Origin: Macrotis lagotis
Taxonomy: Eukaryota > Chordata > Mammalia > Peramelemorphia > Peramelidae
Assembly (NCBI RefSeq): GCF_037893015.1
Contig: NC_133658.1
Span: forward strand, 148,399,160 to 148,463,159
Length of the DNA stretch: 64,000 nt
Direction of reading: 5' to 3'
The notes beneath the pieces were generated by a model that saw nothing but the letters and a program-made list of their open reading frames with translations, was not told the DNA's origin and searched no databases. Numbering within the stretch: position 1 is the stretch's first letter; each line of letters starts with the position of its first letter. The translations under genes and the position numbers were made by a program. This document shows positions 1-11,857 of this stretch, one piece after another.

Positions 1-550
1 TCCACCTCACTCTCTCTTCCAGTTATTGATGTCCAGTGGCAAGAAAAGAGTCAAGATGACTATAGACCTTTATAGAACATTTCAAAGCTGGGCTTCTTCT
101 CTTTTCCTCTTGGCCAGATCAGTTGCCTGGCACATAATACAGTCTTACTATATTCTCATTGTGTTATATTATAATCTTGTGTCTTATGTGATAAACATCA
201 CCTGGTTCTCTTCACCTGATGGCAAGTCAGAACCCAAATAGGTCATGGAATATTTACTATACACTTAGTCCTTTATTAAGTACAATAGATTACATCCAGG
301 AAGAAGACTGTTCCCATATTCAAGGTGCTTACAGCCTTCTTGAAGTATTGACCTATAATTAAATGTTTTATGGAATTTTTTTCTCCTCATTGTGGATTCT
401 GTTTAAGGTTTCCTTCACCTTTATTATGCCTTATATCAAACTGATTATAGCATAATAAGATGACCCCCCCACACTCCAGCTTTACTTATCTCAATGACTG
501 TAATAATTCCCATCCTAAGATTAACACTTCTGATTTTGAGTCTTCTCCTC
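1..550. other. No gene or repeat recognised
   Basis: AT-rich sequence. A pyrimidine run ending in AG at 21-22 could be a splice acceptor, but no downstream donor keeps a reading frame open, so no exon is called. Confidence 0.3.
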
Positions 551-554
551 CTTA

Positions 555-690
555 CCCAACTGTAAACCCATATTAACAGAATCCTTGAGGACAGGAATTT
601 TCATTTTTGTCCTTATTTTTTCAGACTCTAGTGCCTGGAACATAGCTAATCATAGCTAATCAATTAGCAAATGCTTGTTTATTGACTAAT
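555..690 (+). repeat. L2-type LINE 3' end
   Basis: The sequence has the order typical of L2 3' ends: 'ccttgaggacagg', then 'agtgcctgga' with 'acatagc', then an 'aaatgcttgtttattga' tail. It is decayed and probably ancient. Confidence 0.6.
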
Positions 691-704
691 TTAGAGAAGC
701 ATCT

Positions 705-842
705 TAGGCAACAGGCTGGTACAATAGATAGAATGTTGGGTTTGAAGTAAGAAAGACCTGAGGTTCAAATCTGACCTTAGATATTTACTGTGTGACATTG
801 GTTAAACCATGTAACCCTGTTTGCTTCAGGTTCCTCATCTGT
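705..842 (+). repeat. MIR/MAR1-like SINE, left part, split by an L1
   Basis: A tRNA-derived SINE with 'gaggttcaaatctgacctt' (B-box region) and 'ttcctcatctgtaaaatgag'. It is cut by the L1 that follows. The expected continuation (gaaggaaatgg) reappears at about 2753-2766, after the L1, so the L1 landed inside an older SINE. Confidence 0.75.
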
Positions 843-2752
843 AAAATGAGCTTAAGAACAATATACAACAGGAAGAGCTAGAAAGAGAAATCCCATTCAA
901 AGTAACCAGAGACAATATAAAATACCTGAGAGTCTATTTGCCAAGGCAGACTCAGAAATTTTTTGAAAACAATTACAAAAACTTCTCATACAAATAAAAC
1001 AGATTTAAATAACTGGGCAAACATCAACTGCTCATGAATACATCGAGCTAATATAATAAAAATGACAATTCTACCAAAACTAAACTACCTGTTTAGTGCC
1101 CTGCCAATCAAAATTCCAAAAAATTACTTTGAGTTAGAAAAAGTTGTAAGTAAATTCACATGGAGAAATAAAAAGTCAAGAATTTCCAGGGATTCAATGA
1201 AAAAAAAGTACAAAAGAAGGTGGCTTAGACTTACCAGATCTAAAATTGTATTATAAAGCATCAGTCATCAAAACTGTCTGGTATTGGCTAAAAAATAGAG
1301 TGGTGGACCAGTGGAATAGACTAGATGCAATAGCAGGAAATGATTATAGTAATCTGCTGTTTGATAAATCCAGAGTCCAGTTATTGGAATAAAAACTCTC
1401 TCTTTGATAAAAACTGCTGGGAAAATTGGAAGTTAATATGGAAGAAACTTAGATTAGACCAATACCTCACACCCTATACCAAGATAAGATCCAAATGGAT
1501 ATATGATTTAGACATAAAAAAATATTATAAGCAAACTAGAAGCTCAAGGAGTGGTTTACCTGTCAGATCTATGGAAAACAGTTTATGACCAAGAAGAGAT
1601 GAGAATATCACTAAAAACAAACTCGATGATTTTGATTACATTAAATTAAAAAGCTATTGCACAGACAAAACCACTGTAACCAAGATCAAAAGAAATGTAG
1701 TAAACTGGGAAACAATCTTTACTGACATCACTGTATTTCTGACAAAGGATTCATTTCTAAAATATACAGAGAACTGGGTCAAATGTTTTAAAAAAACAAG
1801 CCATTCCCCAATTGACAAATGGTAAAAGGATATGCAAAGTCAATTTACAGATGAGGAAATCAAAGTGATCCATAGTCATATGAAAAATTGCTCTAAATCA
1901 TTACTTATTAGAGAAATGCAAATTAAAGCATCTCTGAGGTACCACCTCACACCTCTCAGACTGGTCAGTATGACCAGAAAGGACAATGATCAATGTAGGA
2001 AGGGATGTGGGAAATCTGGGATACTAATACCTTGTTGGTGGAGCTGTGAACTCATCCAACTTTTCTGTAGACCAATTTGGAATTATGCCCAAAGGACAAC
2101 AAAAATGTGCATACCCTTTGATCCAGCAATACCACTACTGGGTCTATACCCTGAAGAGATGATGAAAAGGGGTAAAAACATCACTTGTACAAAAATATCC
2201 ATAGCAGCCCTGTTTGTGGTGGCAAAGAATTGGAAATCAAGTAAATGTTCTTCAATTGGGGAATGACTTAACAAAATGGAGGAATTTGCATGAAATGATG
2301 CTGAGTGAGATGAGCAGAACCAGAAAAACATTGTACATGCTAACAGCAACATGGGGGGTAATGATCAACTTTGATTGACTTGCTCATTCCATCAGTGCAA
2401 CAATCAGGGACAATTTTGGGCTGTCTGCAATGGAGAATACCATCTGTAGCCAGAGAAAGAATTGTGGAGTTTGAACAAAGACCAAGGACTATTACATTTA
2501 ATTTAGAAAAAAAAAACCTGATATCTTATTGTCTGATCTTGCTATCTCTTATACTTTATGTTTCTTCCTTAAGGATATGATTTCTTTCTCTCATCACATT
2601 CAATTTGGATCAATGTATACCATGGAAACAATGTAAAGCCTGGCAAATTGCCTTCTGTGGGGGGTGGGGGGTGGGGGAGGGAAGCAAGATTAGGGGAAAA
2701 ACTGTAAAACTCAAAATGAATAAGATCTTTAAAAGGAAAAAAAATGAGCTTA
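843..2752 (+). mobile_element. 5'-truncated L1 retrotransposon with 12-bp TSD
   Basis: A LINE-1 copy keeping the C-terminal part of ORF2 and the 3'UTR. Translated pieces include [20 protein letters not shown] (about 1075-1135), FDKNCWENWKLIWKKLRL (about 1402-1455), LIREMQIKASLRYHLTPLRL (about 1904-1963) and IPFDPAIPLLGLYPEE (2113-2160), all typical of L1 ORF2 downstream of the catalytic reverse transcriptase core. Several stops and frameshifts separate them, so it is dead. The 3'UTR carries a G-rich purine tract (2657-2690) and ends in a short A-run (2735-2740). The element is flanked by the perfect direct repeat aaaatgagctta at 843-854 and 2741-2752, a clear target-site duplication that fixes both ends. 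Confidence 0.9.
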
Positions 2753-2769
2753 GGAAGGAAATGGTAAGG

Positions 2770-2975
2770 GTCTATTAGGATAGAGCACTGACTATGGAGT
2801 CAGGAAGACCTGTGCTCAAATATGCTCTAGCAATGTGACCTTGGGCAAATCATTTAACTGCATTACCTTGCAAAAACCTAAAAAATGAAAAAAGAAAATA
2901 GTAAACCATACCAATATCTTTGCTTAGAAAACTCAAAAAGGGGTCATGAAAAGTCCAACAGGACAAAAAAAACTC
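2770..2975 (+). repeat. tRNA-derived SINE
   Basis: Contains 'tagagcactgactatggagt', 'tgtgaccttgggcaaatca' and 'ccttgcaaaaacct', then a MAR1-like 3' half. It abuts the remnant of the SINE split by the L1. Confidence 0.7.
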
Positions 2976-4322
2976 CCAAGGAAAAATAGATAAGTATGTG
3001 ACCCTGGGGAAGAAATATAGCATGAGATTCAGGGAAAATTCTTAACCCTCATTACTGTACAGTTTAGGAGATCTCAAACTTTTCCCAAGATGCCAAGGTT
3101 TGTATAGGCTAAGCAAAGTGGTAATTGTCCATTTGATCCATTCATTCAACAAATATTTATTAAGTATTGTTAAAGAACTATTAAGTACAGAGTGAGGGGA
3201 AGAAGGTGAGATGGAGCAATAAAGGTAGAGAGGTCATTTTTGGTCTTGAGATCTAGAATATGGAAGCTGTAGCTTGATTTTGAATTGCCTTGATTTTCTA
3301 GCTTTTGACCTTCTTCCACCTAGTTTTTCTAATTATCCTTTTTTGAAGTAGAGACAGGCCTAATCATCTCTGGTCAAGCCCCATGGGCTTTGCCTACTCT
3401 TGGTATTTCTTAAAGGATGGCTGCTCATCCTGATATCCACAGTGGCTATCATAACCTTCACCCCAATTATACAGTTTTAAGCTATTAAAATGATTAAAAC
3501 TATTAAGAAATTTTAGTTTAAAACTGCATGAGACTTTTGGGGACATTCTGTTTTTCCACCCTTTGAAAATCAATTCTGTCATGCCACAGGTGTCCTGGGT
3601 AGTTGAATCATTCAGGTGAGGAGATTCAGGTTTGGCTATTTGCAAACACTAACTGGTCAGCTTATTTGATGTCATTCCCCTTCCCCTCCCCCATCCCCAC
3701 ACACCTATCCCCTACTCCCTATTTAAGGTTGTTGCTAGCAAAGCCTCCCATGGGAAGTTTTATTACCCACTGTGTCCCTTCCCCATCTCCTCCTATGTAT
3801 ACTCCCTCCCTATCTTGTGTTTTTTTTTTTTCATTTCTATTTTTGGGGGAGGGAGAGAAGAGACTGGACCCTGAAAGATTTAGTAGTCTTCTGCTGCAAG
3901 TGATTTTGTTTTCCACATCTAACCAGATCTTTCTAGTTTTTCCTTAATAGTAAGGTGAAGCTAGTGGACTGAAAGTAGCCCAGAAACTGTTGTCAGTGAA
4001 TTAATTGGACTTAGAAGACAAAATGTCATTCTTTTGGCCTCTGTTGAAAATATTGAGCTGCTGTCGACTAATTTTCCCAGGTTGTGTATCTCTTTGGATA
4101 TATTGAGTCTGTGAGGTATTTTCTACCAGGTTATCTTTTAAATGGGAGTGGTTCAAGTCGGGGTATGCCCTCTTAGAAGAGGGATGTGAAAAAAGAGAGT
4201 CAAACTTATCTTCTTAGGCTAAACTTTTAAGTCCCCTGAGGGGCTCTTCTAAGAGGTTTAATACTGTGTTCCTTCTCTTCTCCATCTCTTCATTCTAACT
4301 GGGATTCCATCGTCCCTTTAAC
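2976..4322. other. Intronic or intergenic, little recognised
   Basis: A weak ancient repeat (cattcaacaaatatttatt) lies at about 3142-3160. From about 3660 to 3850 the plus strand is C/T-rich. No exon was supported. Confidence 0.3.
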
Positions 4323-4324
4323 TT

Positions 4325-4520
4325 TGAAGCAATGTGATATCATAGGACATATGGGTTATGAGATGTTCATGAGATAATCAAACCAGAGATCAAATTTTGG
4401 TGATGTTAATAATGGCACCTTTGTGGGCAAGTTATTTAACTTCTCTGAACTGAGAATATGATCTGTTAAATGTGGGAGTTATCTAGATAATATCTAATAT
4501 TCCTTCCAGCTCTAATGGGG
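4325..4520 (+). repeat. MIR-like SINE, decayed
   Basis: Recognisable by 'gggcaagttatttaacttct' followed by the 'ttccttccagctctaatg' MIR 3' signature. Strongly diverged. Confidence 0.55.
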
Positions 4521-4874
4521 TTCTTGTCTCCATTATTTTGACCAAAATTAGTATTTCCTCTTCTTTCCTTCAGTTTTGGGCTAAAGGATCAGAAATCTTC
4601 ATTAAAATATTAAGCCATTTATAGTCATGGGTCAAACTTTAGATCTTGACTAAAAGAACTTCAAAAAAGAATTGTCTATCCCCATTTTGTTGGGCTTCTT
4701 ATTCCCTCTGTGAAATGCGGATACATAGATCTTGAGTTTATTGTTCTGAGACCAGAAAGCCTAAATGGTAGGGAAAGAAGAAAAAAGCTACCTGCTAGAT
4801 AGTATGGTTATATTTTTCCTATATACATATATACAAGTGTTTCTTTCTCTAACTTTTTCCCTTGTGTTTCCTAG

Positions 4875-4963
4875 TGCAAAATAAATTTTCAAGTCAATCT
4901 TTGAACCAGCCAAATAACACTGATGAGCCACATCCTGTTTTTGAAGCCATTGGTCTCAATGAG
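4875..4963 (+). CDS. Candidate internal exon of an unidentified gene (exon a)
   Basis: 89-nt candidate exon. The acceptor is 'gtgtttcctag' ending at 4874 and the donor 'gaggtacgag' starts at 4964. After two nucleotides that complete a split codon, 29 codons are open: QNKFSSQSLNQPNNTDEPHP, then VFEAIGLNE. It ends on a codon boundary, which matches the next candidate exon. The peptide is polar and rich in Ser, Asn and Gln, as in a disordered region. I do not recognise the protein. Support is the splice-site match and phase chain with the three exons that follow. Upstream exons are not visible and probably lie before the window. It could still be chance, because short open stretches next to splice-like motifs occur in introns. 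Confidence 0.5.
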
Positions 4964-5619
4964 GTACGAGAAGCTGCTTAAGTGGGGAAAAACCTTTATC
5001 AGAATTGGATTTTTCCCCCCCAGAGACTCTAAAATTTGAGCGTGTGAGTGTGACACTTTGACCACTCTGGCATTAAATTGGTTCTAAGATGGTGTGAAGC
5101 ACAAGGCTTGAACCTCTGAAGAGGCTCCAGACTCTTGCAACACACCCAAGTGTATTGGGTAGTGGAAATTCAGTGCTTTGATTCCATAGAGCTGCAAGAC
5201 TCTACAGTGGCCACCAGGTGGAAGTATTGTCTTGCAGCTGATCAGGCCAAAACTAGGAATGGAAGGGAGGAGAAAGATGGCAGATCTTGGAGAATTATTT
5301 GCTAGCTTAGAAGGGTACTGATCTCCTGGTCTTCCAACCCTCTTTGCAAGAGATGAATATGACTTCCTCTCCCACCCTCCAAACTCAGAATAATCACTAG
5401 GTCTTTGACAGGTCCATTTGCCTCATTGGAGTTTGGAGAACTGGAAAGGAAATTGGAATGACTTCCCTGACATAGTATGAAACCTAGATGTTGCCTGTCA
5501 AGCAAGATTGACCCTGGGGCACCGTAGGGCTATTTTAGAAGGATGTGAGGAGAGGGGGTAAAATATATTCCTGTTCTACAGGTGAAATAGATGGAGAGAA
5601 AACATTTGGGTCATCTAGT

Positions 5620-5755
5620 CAAGGCAATAGGGTTAAGTGGCTTGCCCAAGGCCACATAGCTAGATAATTATTAAGTGTCTGAGGTCGGATTTGAAATCAG
5701 GTACTCCTGACTCAAGGGCCGGTGCTCTATCCACTGTGCCACCTGGTTGCCCCCT
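5620..5755 (-). repeat. tRNA-derived marsupial SINE
   Basis: Reverse complement of the family: 'aggcaatagggttaagtggc', 'tgcccaaggccaca' and 'ctatccactgtgccacctgg' at the head end. An A/T-rich tract follows at about 5764-5780. Confidence 0.85.
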
Positions 5756-6340
5756 GAAATCTTTTTAAAAAAAAAAATTTCCCTTTTGCATTGGTGCTCT
5801 TGAGATTGAGATAAAGAATCAGTATATATAAACATTAATTTTTTTTGCATGGGATACTGTTTATTTTAGAAGGTGAGGCAAAGTTGTAAGGGCATGTCTT
5901 TGAGATTAATATGGATATGAGTTTAACAGTTATCCTGTATAATCTAAACTAGATTATTACTTTCTTGAAGGGGGAAGGAAAAAATGTGAAACTCAAAACC
6001 TTATAAAAAATGATTGCTGAAAACCACCTTTGCTTGTAGTTGGAAAAATAAATAATAAAATATTAAGAGTAGTTTGTGGGATAATTTGCTGTATTTTGTT
6101 GGATTCCTCTTTCCTAAGTTTAGCAGTTCTTACAGGAGAAAAGACTCAGTTCCTTCAATTCATTGAATCCTAGAGTTCTAGAGGGGTTCTTTTCCTAACT
6201 ATAGGGGAGAAGAAATGAGGTTATTTTGCTTTGGTTTTTGGCAGGGAATGAGAGTAGAAAGGGGGCAGTTAAGTGTGGTCCTGAAAAGGAGTTAGAACTT
6301 CTGATTGATAATAACTTTTCTTTCACCCATTTCTTTTGCC
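5756..6340. other. Intron of the unidentified gene, nothing else seen
   Basis: AT-rich, with no further repeat or exon recognised. Confidence 0.3.
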
Positions 6341-6344
6341 TTAG

Positions 6345-6402
6345 AACTCCAATATGGAATCACAGTTGAGCAGAAGACCTCAGAACTTGTCTAACAACCT
6401 CA
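6345..6402 (+). CDS. Candidate internal exon of an unidentified gene (exon b)
   Basis: 58-nt candidate exon. The acceptor is 'tcttttgccttag' ending at 6344 and the donor is a near-perfect 'gtaagtaa' at 6403. It starts on a codon boundary, as exon a predicts, and reads NSNMESQLSRRPQNLSNNL with one nucleotide left over. That nucleotide combines with the first two of the next candidate exon to make Asn. The composition (Asn, Ser, Gln, Arg) resembles exon a. The protein is not recognised. The strong donor and phase agreement on both sides are the evidence. Confidence 0.5.
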
Positions 6403-6457
6403 GTAAGTAATACCCCATGACCTTCAGGGCTGTGCTGTCTTGAATCCTGGCTATGAG

Positions 6458-6600
6458 TAGCATAGGTGAGAGCATGTTACCCTTAGAGTCAGGAAGATCT
6501 GAGTCCAAATTATACCTAAATTATTTGCTAGCTCTGATGTTGAGCAAGACACTGAGTTTCTCTTGGACTCATTTTCTTCATCTGTTAAGAAAGGAAAACT
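6458..6600 (+). repeat. MIR-like SINE
   Basis: 'gagtcaggaagatctgagtc' and 'ttgagcaagacactgagttt', then 'ttcttcatctgttaagaaag'. Decayed. Confidence 0.6.
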
Positions 6601-6764
6601 AATAGATCTCCTCACAGACTTCATGGGAGGAGGCAGTATTGAGGAAGGAGAATATTTCAGATGGGGGCAACCAGTAGAATTACCAATTTTTAGGAAATGT
6701 CTAGTTTGGGGACCAGCAAGGAGGAAAGGAAAGAAGTTTTAGACAGTATAGGGTAGTTCTGTGC

Positions 6765-6945
6765 TTAATAGTTCATAAATATTCATAACAACCCCAGGAG
6801 GTAGGTGCCATAATTAACTTCATTTAATGGTGGAGAAAAAATGAGGTAGAAATTAAGTGACTTGCTCAGGGTCACACAGCTAGGAAGTGTCTAAAGCTGG
6901 ATTTGAAAGTTCAAGCCACTACTTTAAAAACATCACCTAGCTGAT
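6765..6945 (-). repeat. MIR-like SINE
   Basis: Reverse-strand signature: 'aagtgacttgctcagggtca', 'cacagctagga' and 'agctggatttgaaa'. Confidence 0.65.
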
Positions 6946-6949
6946 TCCA

Positions 6950-7790
6950 AAGAAGACCATGGTAAGGGTGAGAAGTGGTGGTAGTTGTGAAAGACTTTGA
7001 ATGATAAATGGGATTTCATATTTGGTCCTGGAGGTGACAAGGAGCCCTGTACTGTACTTAATGGGGGATGTATCGGAATGAAGAGACACTTAGGACAGCA
7101 AACTATTAGTGTAATAGGGACAAAAACAGAGTGGTATTTGTATTGAGAGAACAGTATACATATATATACACACACACTTGAGAGATGTTGCAAAAATGAA
7201 ATCAATAGGTCTTGGCAACTGATTAAATATGGAACAATGTGTGTGAACAGTAGTGGGGGAAAAAAAAAGGAAAATGAAACTTATGTTGTGTGTTTGGGTG
7301 CCGGAGATGATGGTGATATCTTTAAAGTTAATGGGGAATTTCAGAAAGGGGAAATTTGAGAAGAAAGTTAAATTTTGTTTAGGACATGTTGGGTTTAAGA
7401 TGTCAATTAAATATCTGCTTGAAATGTCTGATAAGCATTTGGAGATGAGATGATAATTGAATCCTTGGATGTTGATCAGAACACCAAGTGAAACATATGG
7501 AAGAGAAGAGACCCCAGAGGACTGGGAACTCACATTAGTGGGCATAAAGGAAAAAACCCAAACTTTCAAAGGAGACTAAACAAGTCAGAGAGATAGGAGA
7601 AGAACCAGGAGAGAGTAGTACTCATAAAATCTAGAGATGAGAGTATCAAGGGAAGAGGATGTTCAACTCTGGCAATGGCTGTAAAAAATTCAAGGGTAAG
7701 AATTTGATGACTAAGATCATTGCTAACCTTGGAGAAAGCAGTTTTGGTGGAATGAGGTAGGAAGTGCAAGGGAGAGAAGATATAGATGTA
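6950..7790 (-). mobile_element. L2/CR1-type LINE reverse-transcriptase fragment
   Basis: The minus strand encodes pieces matching the CR1/L2 reverse transcriptase: STKTAFSKVSNDLSHQILTL, then LSWFFSYLSDL, GFNYHLISKCLSDISSRYL and LPRPIDFIFATSLK. In the family these lie between the 'HSTETAL..KVTNDL' motif and the region after YADD. The YADD-equivalent motif is not intact and frames shift, so it is a dead fragment. A second fragment of the same family lies at about 22850-23545. Confidence 0.75.
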
Positions 7791-7834
7791 GATGGACTTC
7801 TCAAGGAATTTGACACAGTCTCAGAAATGGAATT

Positions 7835-8470
7835 TCCTTTCTAGTCTACAATTGTTGTTGACCTTGACACCATAAATCAGGTTGGTTCTAGTATGGTGAT
7901 CATGACCTATCACCATTCTGGCTGCCTTCCTCAAACGATGACCTTTAGATTATTGATGCCTTTCCAAAAATATATCCAGAATTAAGCATAGCACTTTAGA
8001 TATGACCAGACTAAGGTAAAAATCTATAGTCCAAATTAAAAACATTTTTTATTCATTATATCATACTGGCTTTTATTGAGCTTACAATCTACTACAACAC
8101 CTAGAGTTTTTTCTTGCTATTGCTATCAGTTTTGCCTAATACTTGTGAAACTGATTTTTTTCTTTTAAAATCTGTGTAGGGCCTTACATGTTATCTGTAT
8201 GCTTCATCTTATTGGATTCTACCTAGTGCTCTGGACTGTTTAGATCTTGATAGTCCTGGGGTTAGTTCTTTCCATGAAGTTTTGTATTCTCTGAAAATTT
8301 AATAAGTATGTCATCTAGGCCATAGATAAACTTGATCAACATTCATCCCCCTGCTTGACAAATCAGACAATGCAGGACTACCCAAACAAGAGAAATTAAG
8401 TCTGTTGTGACCTATTTGTGATGAAGCTATGTTGGAGCTTCATAATTACTTTCCTTTTTTCACTGTCTTT
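7835..8470 (+). repeat. CR1/L3-like LINE non-coding remnant
   Basis: Weak but collinear resemblance to CR1/L3 3' regions: a 'gctgccttcctcaaacgatg' region, then 'tgaccagactaagg', then 'ctgaaaatttaataagtatg' and 'catctaggccatagataaa'. Very old. The name is from memory. Confidence 0.45.
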
Positions 8471-9300
8471 TAAATGATCAATTCTAAATTCTTTCAAGGA
8501 ATCTATCATTCCATTGGCTTATGATATAAAGAATATTTTTAAGGGTGAGAGGGAAGTAAGAGGGGAAATCCATCCAGCTTTTGCCTTTCTCTAGTTCTGT
8601 AGAATCTAACACTTTCTAATTTGTAATTCAATTTTACTTGTTTAAAATATAAAGAATTTTTCCCACATCTTTCCAGAAAAAAGAAAAACACAACTCTTGT
8701 AACAAATAATAGTAAGACTTTTTCTACATTTGCACATTAAAAAAAAATCTTATTCTGCGTATTTAATTCCTTGCATATCATACGTGAATGAGGTGGGGGT
8801 AGCATGTTTCCTCAACTAGTTCTCTGGAATCACATCCACAATCTTTCAAAGATAACTGACAATGGATTAGTAATTATCTCTGCCATAATGGCATTCCAGG
8901 ATTTAACTTTTCTAGGTTTGGTAACTCCAAGTTGCTGATGCTAGTTTAATGTTCTCCCTCTTGCTCCTTTGGGGATCAATTCCCTCTGTTGTAGTTGTTT
9001 TTCTGTTCTTTCCAGTTCCAAGAACATTCTTGGGTAGAGAAGATTCATAATATAAATCATAAGACCAATGGCTCAACTTCCCTGTGCCATTGATGTCCAT
9101 TCTATCACTGAAAGGCAATCTCATCCCTTTTGGAATTCTGATGGGATTTAAAACTCCAGACAGCTTTGCTTCACTGGCATCTGTTCTCTATGAACTTTAG
9201 CATAATTCTTTTGAGATGGCCTTGTGCCTTTATAGTCTTCCTCTTGATTCTGTTTTTTTCAATGTGAGATTAGAAAACTTGAAATTGAAAGAAGTTATTT
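8471..9300. other. Intron, nothing clearly recognised
   Basis: AT-rich. Part may be a decayed continuation of the LINE remnant before it. Confidence 0.3.
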
Positions 9301-9309
9301 GATGACTCA

Positions 9310-9430
9310 GGGGATAGTGGGCTGAACTTCAGGTTAGGAAGACCCTCTCAAATCATGTCTCAGATACTCAGCTATGTGATTAGCCTCAGTTTCCCCATCT
9401 AAAATGGAGATAATAATAGCAGTTCACTTC
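9310..9430 (+). repeat. MIR-like SINE
   Basis: 'cagatactcagctatgtgat' and 'gcctcagtttccccatctaa', then 'aatggagataataatagcag'. Confidence 0.6.
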
Positions 9431-9989
9431 TACTGAGATTTCTATCATTTTTCTCCCAGAAAATGGGCCCATCTTCATTTTTTCCCCTTTCAGTTCAATA
9501 GTTTCAACACAATGTCATGACCACTACCTCTACTTTCTGCATTTGTTCCCAGTTCATGCTTCTTGCTACTACTATAGTCTCCTTATCTCTCCTATTACTT
9601 TTGTATAAAGACTAACCTTACACAATGATGGGATCAGGAATTCCATCCCACAAACTCTGATACCTAAAGTATTTTGTTGGACTCTACATTAGGATCTCTA
9701 GCTCATCTTACTTAGCTAAGTTTGTACTAAACCCCAAATGTTACTAAAGGTGGAATACTGAGTATTTTGGAGAATTATGTGACTACAACTGAGCTGAAAC
9801 AAGAGCTAGATGTTCTTATTGACATTCAGAATATGGTTAAGTCTGCTGACAGTAGTATACTTGGTGGTTGTAGGAGTGGTAAGGTGAGGTTAGAGAAGTC
9901 TTTGGAAATAAGATCACAGAACTCATTAGGGAATGACAATAGATGTTTGGGATATGTAAAAGGTATTTGCCATTATGTTCTACCTGACA

Positions 9990-10140
9990 AAACATCATCC
10001 AACTTCTGGTAGCCCTCTGGTGAAAGGCAACCCACTACCTTCCAAGGCATCCTGTTCTACTCTTGGATGGCTTTAATTATTGGGAAGTTTTTCTTAACAT
10101 CAAGTTTAACTCTATTTTTGTGACTTTCTAACTGAATAAT
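9990..10140 (+). repeat. CR1/L3-like LINE remnant
   Basis: 'aggcaacccactaccttcca' and 'ttgggaagtttttcttaaca' match the order seen in old CR1/L3 3' regions. The copy at about 47270-47870 continues the same family. Confidence 0.5.
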
Positions 10141-10254
10141 TATGAACTGGGCAGTTCATCAGACATCTGGTCTATTAGCTCTATATAATAGTAGCAATGG
10201 GAGTGGGGGGGTGGGGTTGAGAGGGAGGAGCAGATGAGAAAGAAAACTAAGATT

Positions 10255-10410
10255 GAACAAGTACTTCAAACTGAGTGAGTTTAGGCAAATCATTACTTTA
10301 ATGGGCCTCCTCTGTTAAATGGGGGGATAAAACTTGGCTCACTTTATAGTGTCAAATGAGACTATATCAGAAATATTTTGCAACCAAAAGGAATTCACAA
10401 ATATTAGTAA
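10255..10410 (+). repeat. MIR-like SINE
   Basis: 'gagtttaggcaaatcattac' and 'cctcctctgttaaatggggg'. Decayed. Confidence 0.5.
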
Positions 10411-10656
10411 ATAGTAGTTTTTTTCCTTAGCATTGTAAAGATATTGTTCAACCTTCAGTGGGTCAAAGTGAATAAAGAAGACTAAATATTGTACTTAAGG
10501 GAAGAATTTTTCTTTCACCTCACTTAAATCACTTGTAGATCTCTAGCCTGCACTTCATCAGACTTAATCATTTCTAGGACTATAGGATTTTAAGCTGGAA
10601 AATACTTTAGTTTATTAAATCTAGCCATTCCTCCTTTCCTTCCTCTATTCTTTTGC

Positions 10657-10708
10657 ATATATATATATATGTATATATATTATATATATATGGTGTTCAA
10701 ATATATAT
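10657..10708. repeat. (TA)n microsatellite
   Basis: Imperfect run of alternating T and A with a few G/C interruptions. Confidence 0.85.
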
Positions 10709-11629
10709 GTTCCCATTGGATGCTTTGAAGTTCTTTCCTAACCTCTGTCTATGAGAGTAGGCTTTAAGAAATATCCCTTTTTACATATCATTCTATGTAC
10801 TGTGCCCCACTTTTGTTCCCCAACTCTTTCTTTTTCCTTATAGCCTTAGTGCCCCTTCCTATTTGAAAACTTAAGAAGAATAAAAAAAAGCACAATCTAG
10901 AAGTCCACATGTCATATGATTTCTGGGATTGTCCAACAATGGGTGTATACTGAAGGTCATTCCTTATGTTAGAAAAGGGATCAAAGGAAAATGAACATGA
11001 TATTGTATAACACAAAAAGTCTCACTCTGGATGTTATGATAGCTAATCCTTTCTCAGCATGTGTTGAAGTACTTTTTTCTTTGGAATTCTATGTAACTTG
11101 TAGACCTTGTCAAATTTTTTTCCCCCATTAACCACCCCAAAGCTTAAATTTACTGGTGAGGTGTTCTATGATTATAATCTAGTTAATTCTGAGACCTGAA
11201 AAAGACTGTTCCTTCAAAATTATTTTAAAGAAAAACCAGACAAGATAGTTGTGAATGGCTTAAAGAATGTCTAAGAATGTCCCCTTTTAGGAAAAGGTAA
11301 GGTTATGATTTCTAAGTAAAATGTACTGGACATAGAATAAGAATTCCTTCTCCCTCCCTCTTACTTTGCCCTCCCCCTCTCCTTTTCTTTCATACTTATC
11401 CTTAGTTCTTTCTTCTAAGAATTTCTTACCATACACAGATATGGCCAAGCACTAATTGATATTAGACCTCTGTGGCTACTCTTACAAAGTATTAGAGCAG
11501 CTTCTAAAATAGAAGGGTAAAAGGTACTGAAATCTCTTGTTGCTAGTTTTTCAGCATGAAGGTATATTTTCTCTTCATCCCACACTAGTATCCAAATTTA
11601 CATCATATTCCCTTTCTCCTTCCCTCTTT

Positions 11630-11765
11630 CCCTCTCAATTCCTTTAATTTCCAATTCTTTGACCCTACAAAAAGAGCTGCCATAAATATTTGTGTTCTTT
11701 TCTCCTTTTTTATGATCTCTTTGTATTACAAACACAATCTTTTTGTTCTAATCCAAGACTTAGTA
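11630..11765 (-). repeat. Antisense L1 ORF2 fragment
   Basis: Antisense match to the late part of marsupial L1 ORF2: 'ttccaattctttgaccctac', 'aaaaagagctgccataaata' and 'tttttatgatctctttg'. The same stretch appears at about 12718-12840 and 17930-18060. Confidence 0.65.
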
Positions 11766-11823
11766 AAAGAACCAACAGAAGAAATGAGGAATATAGTTTT
11801 AGTCAGCTTTGTGTTTCTTCCAG

Positions 11824-11857
11824 ATATTGCAAATGTCTCTACTTCTCCTGATAGATG
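11824..11857 (+). CDS. Candidate micro-exon of an unidentified gene (exon c)
   Basis: 34-nt candidate exon between 'tgtttcttccag' (ends 11823) and the consensus donor 'gtaagtat' (11858). Two nucleotides complete the codon begun by exon b, ten codons follow (IANVSTSPDR), and two nucleotides remain. The next exon starts with the single nucleotide needed. Such a short exon would mean little alone. Its weight comes from two strong splice sites and the right length modulo three to link its neighbours. Confidence 0.5.

Noticed and set aside
23-75. Possible exon after the AG at 21-22 (IDVQWQEKSQDDYRPL)
   Set aside because: It runs into a stop and has no donor within the open part. Nothing links it in phase to the exon at 4875.
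3603-3947. 114-codon plus-strand frame rich in Pro and Ser
   Set aside because: Low-complexity pyrimidine-rich DNA. No homology recognised and no splice context.
9767-10012. 81-codon plus-strand frame
   Set aside because: No splice sites, no recognisable motif, and its 3' part overlaps an old CR1/L3 remnant.
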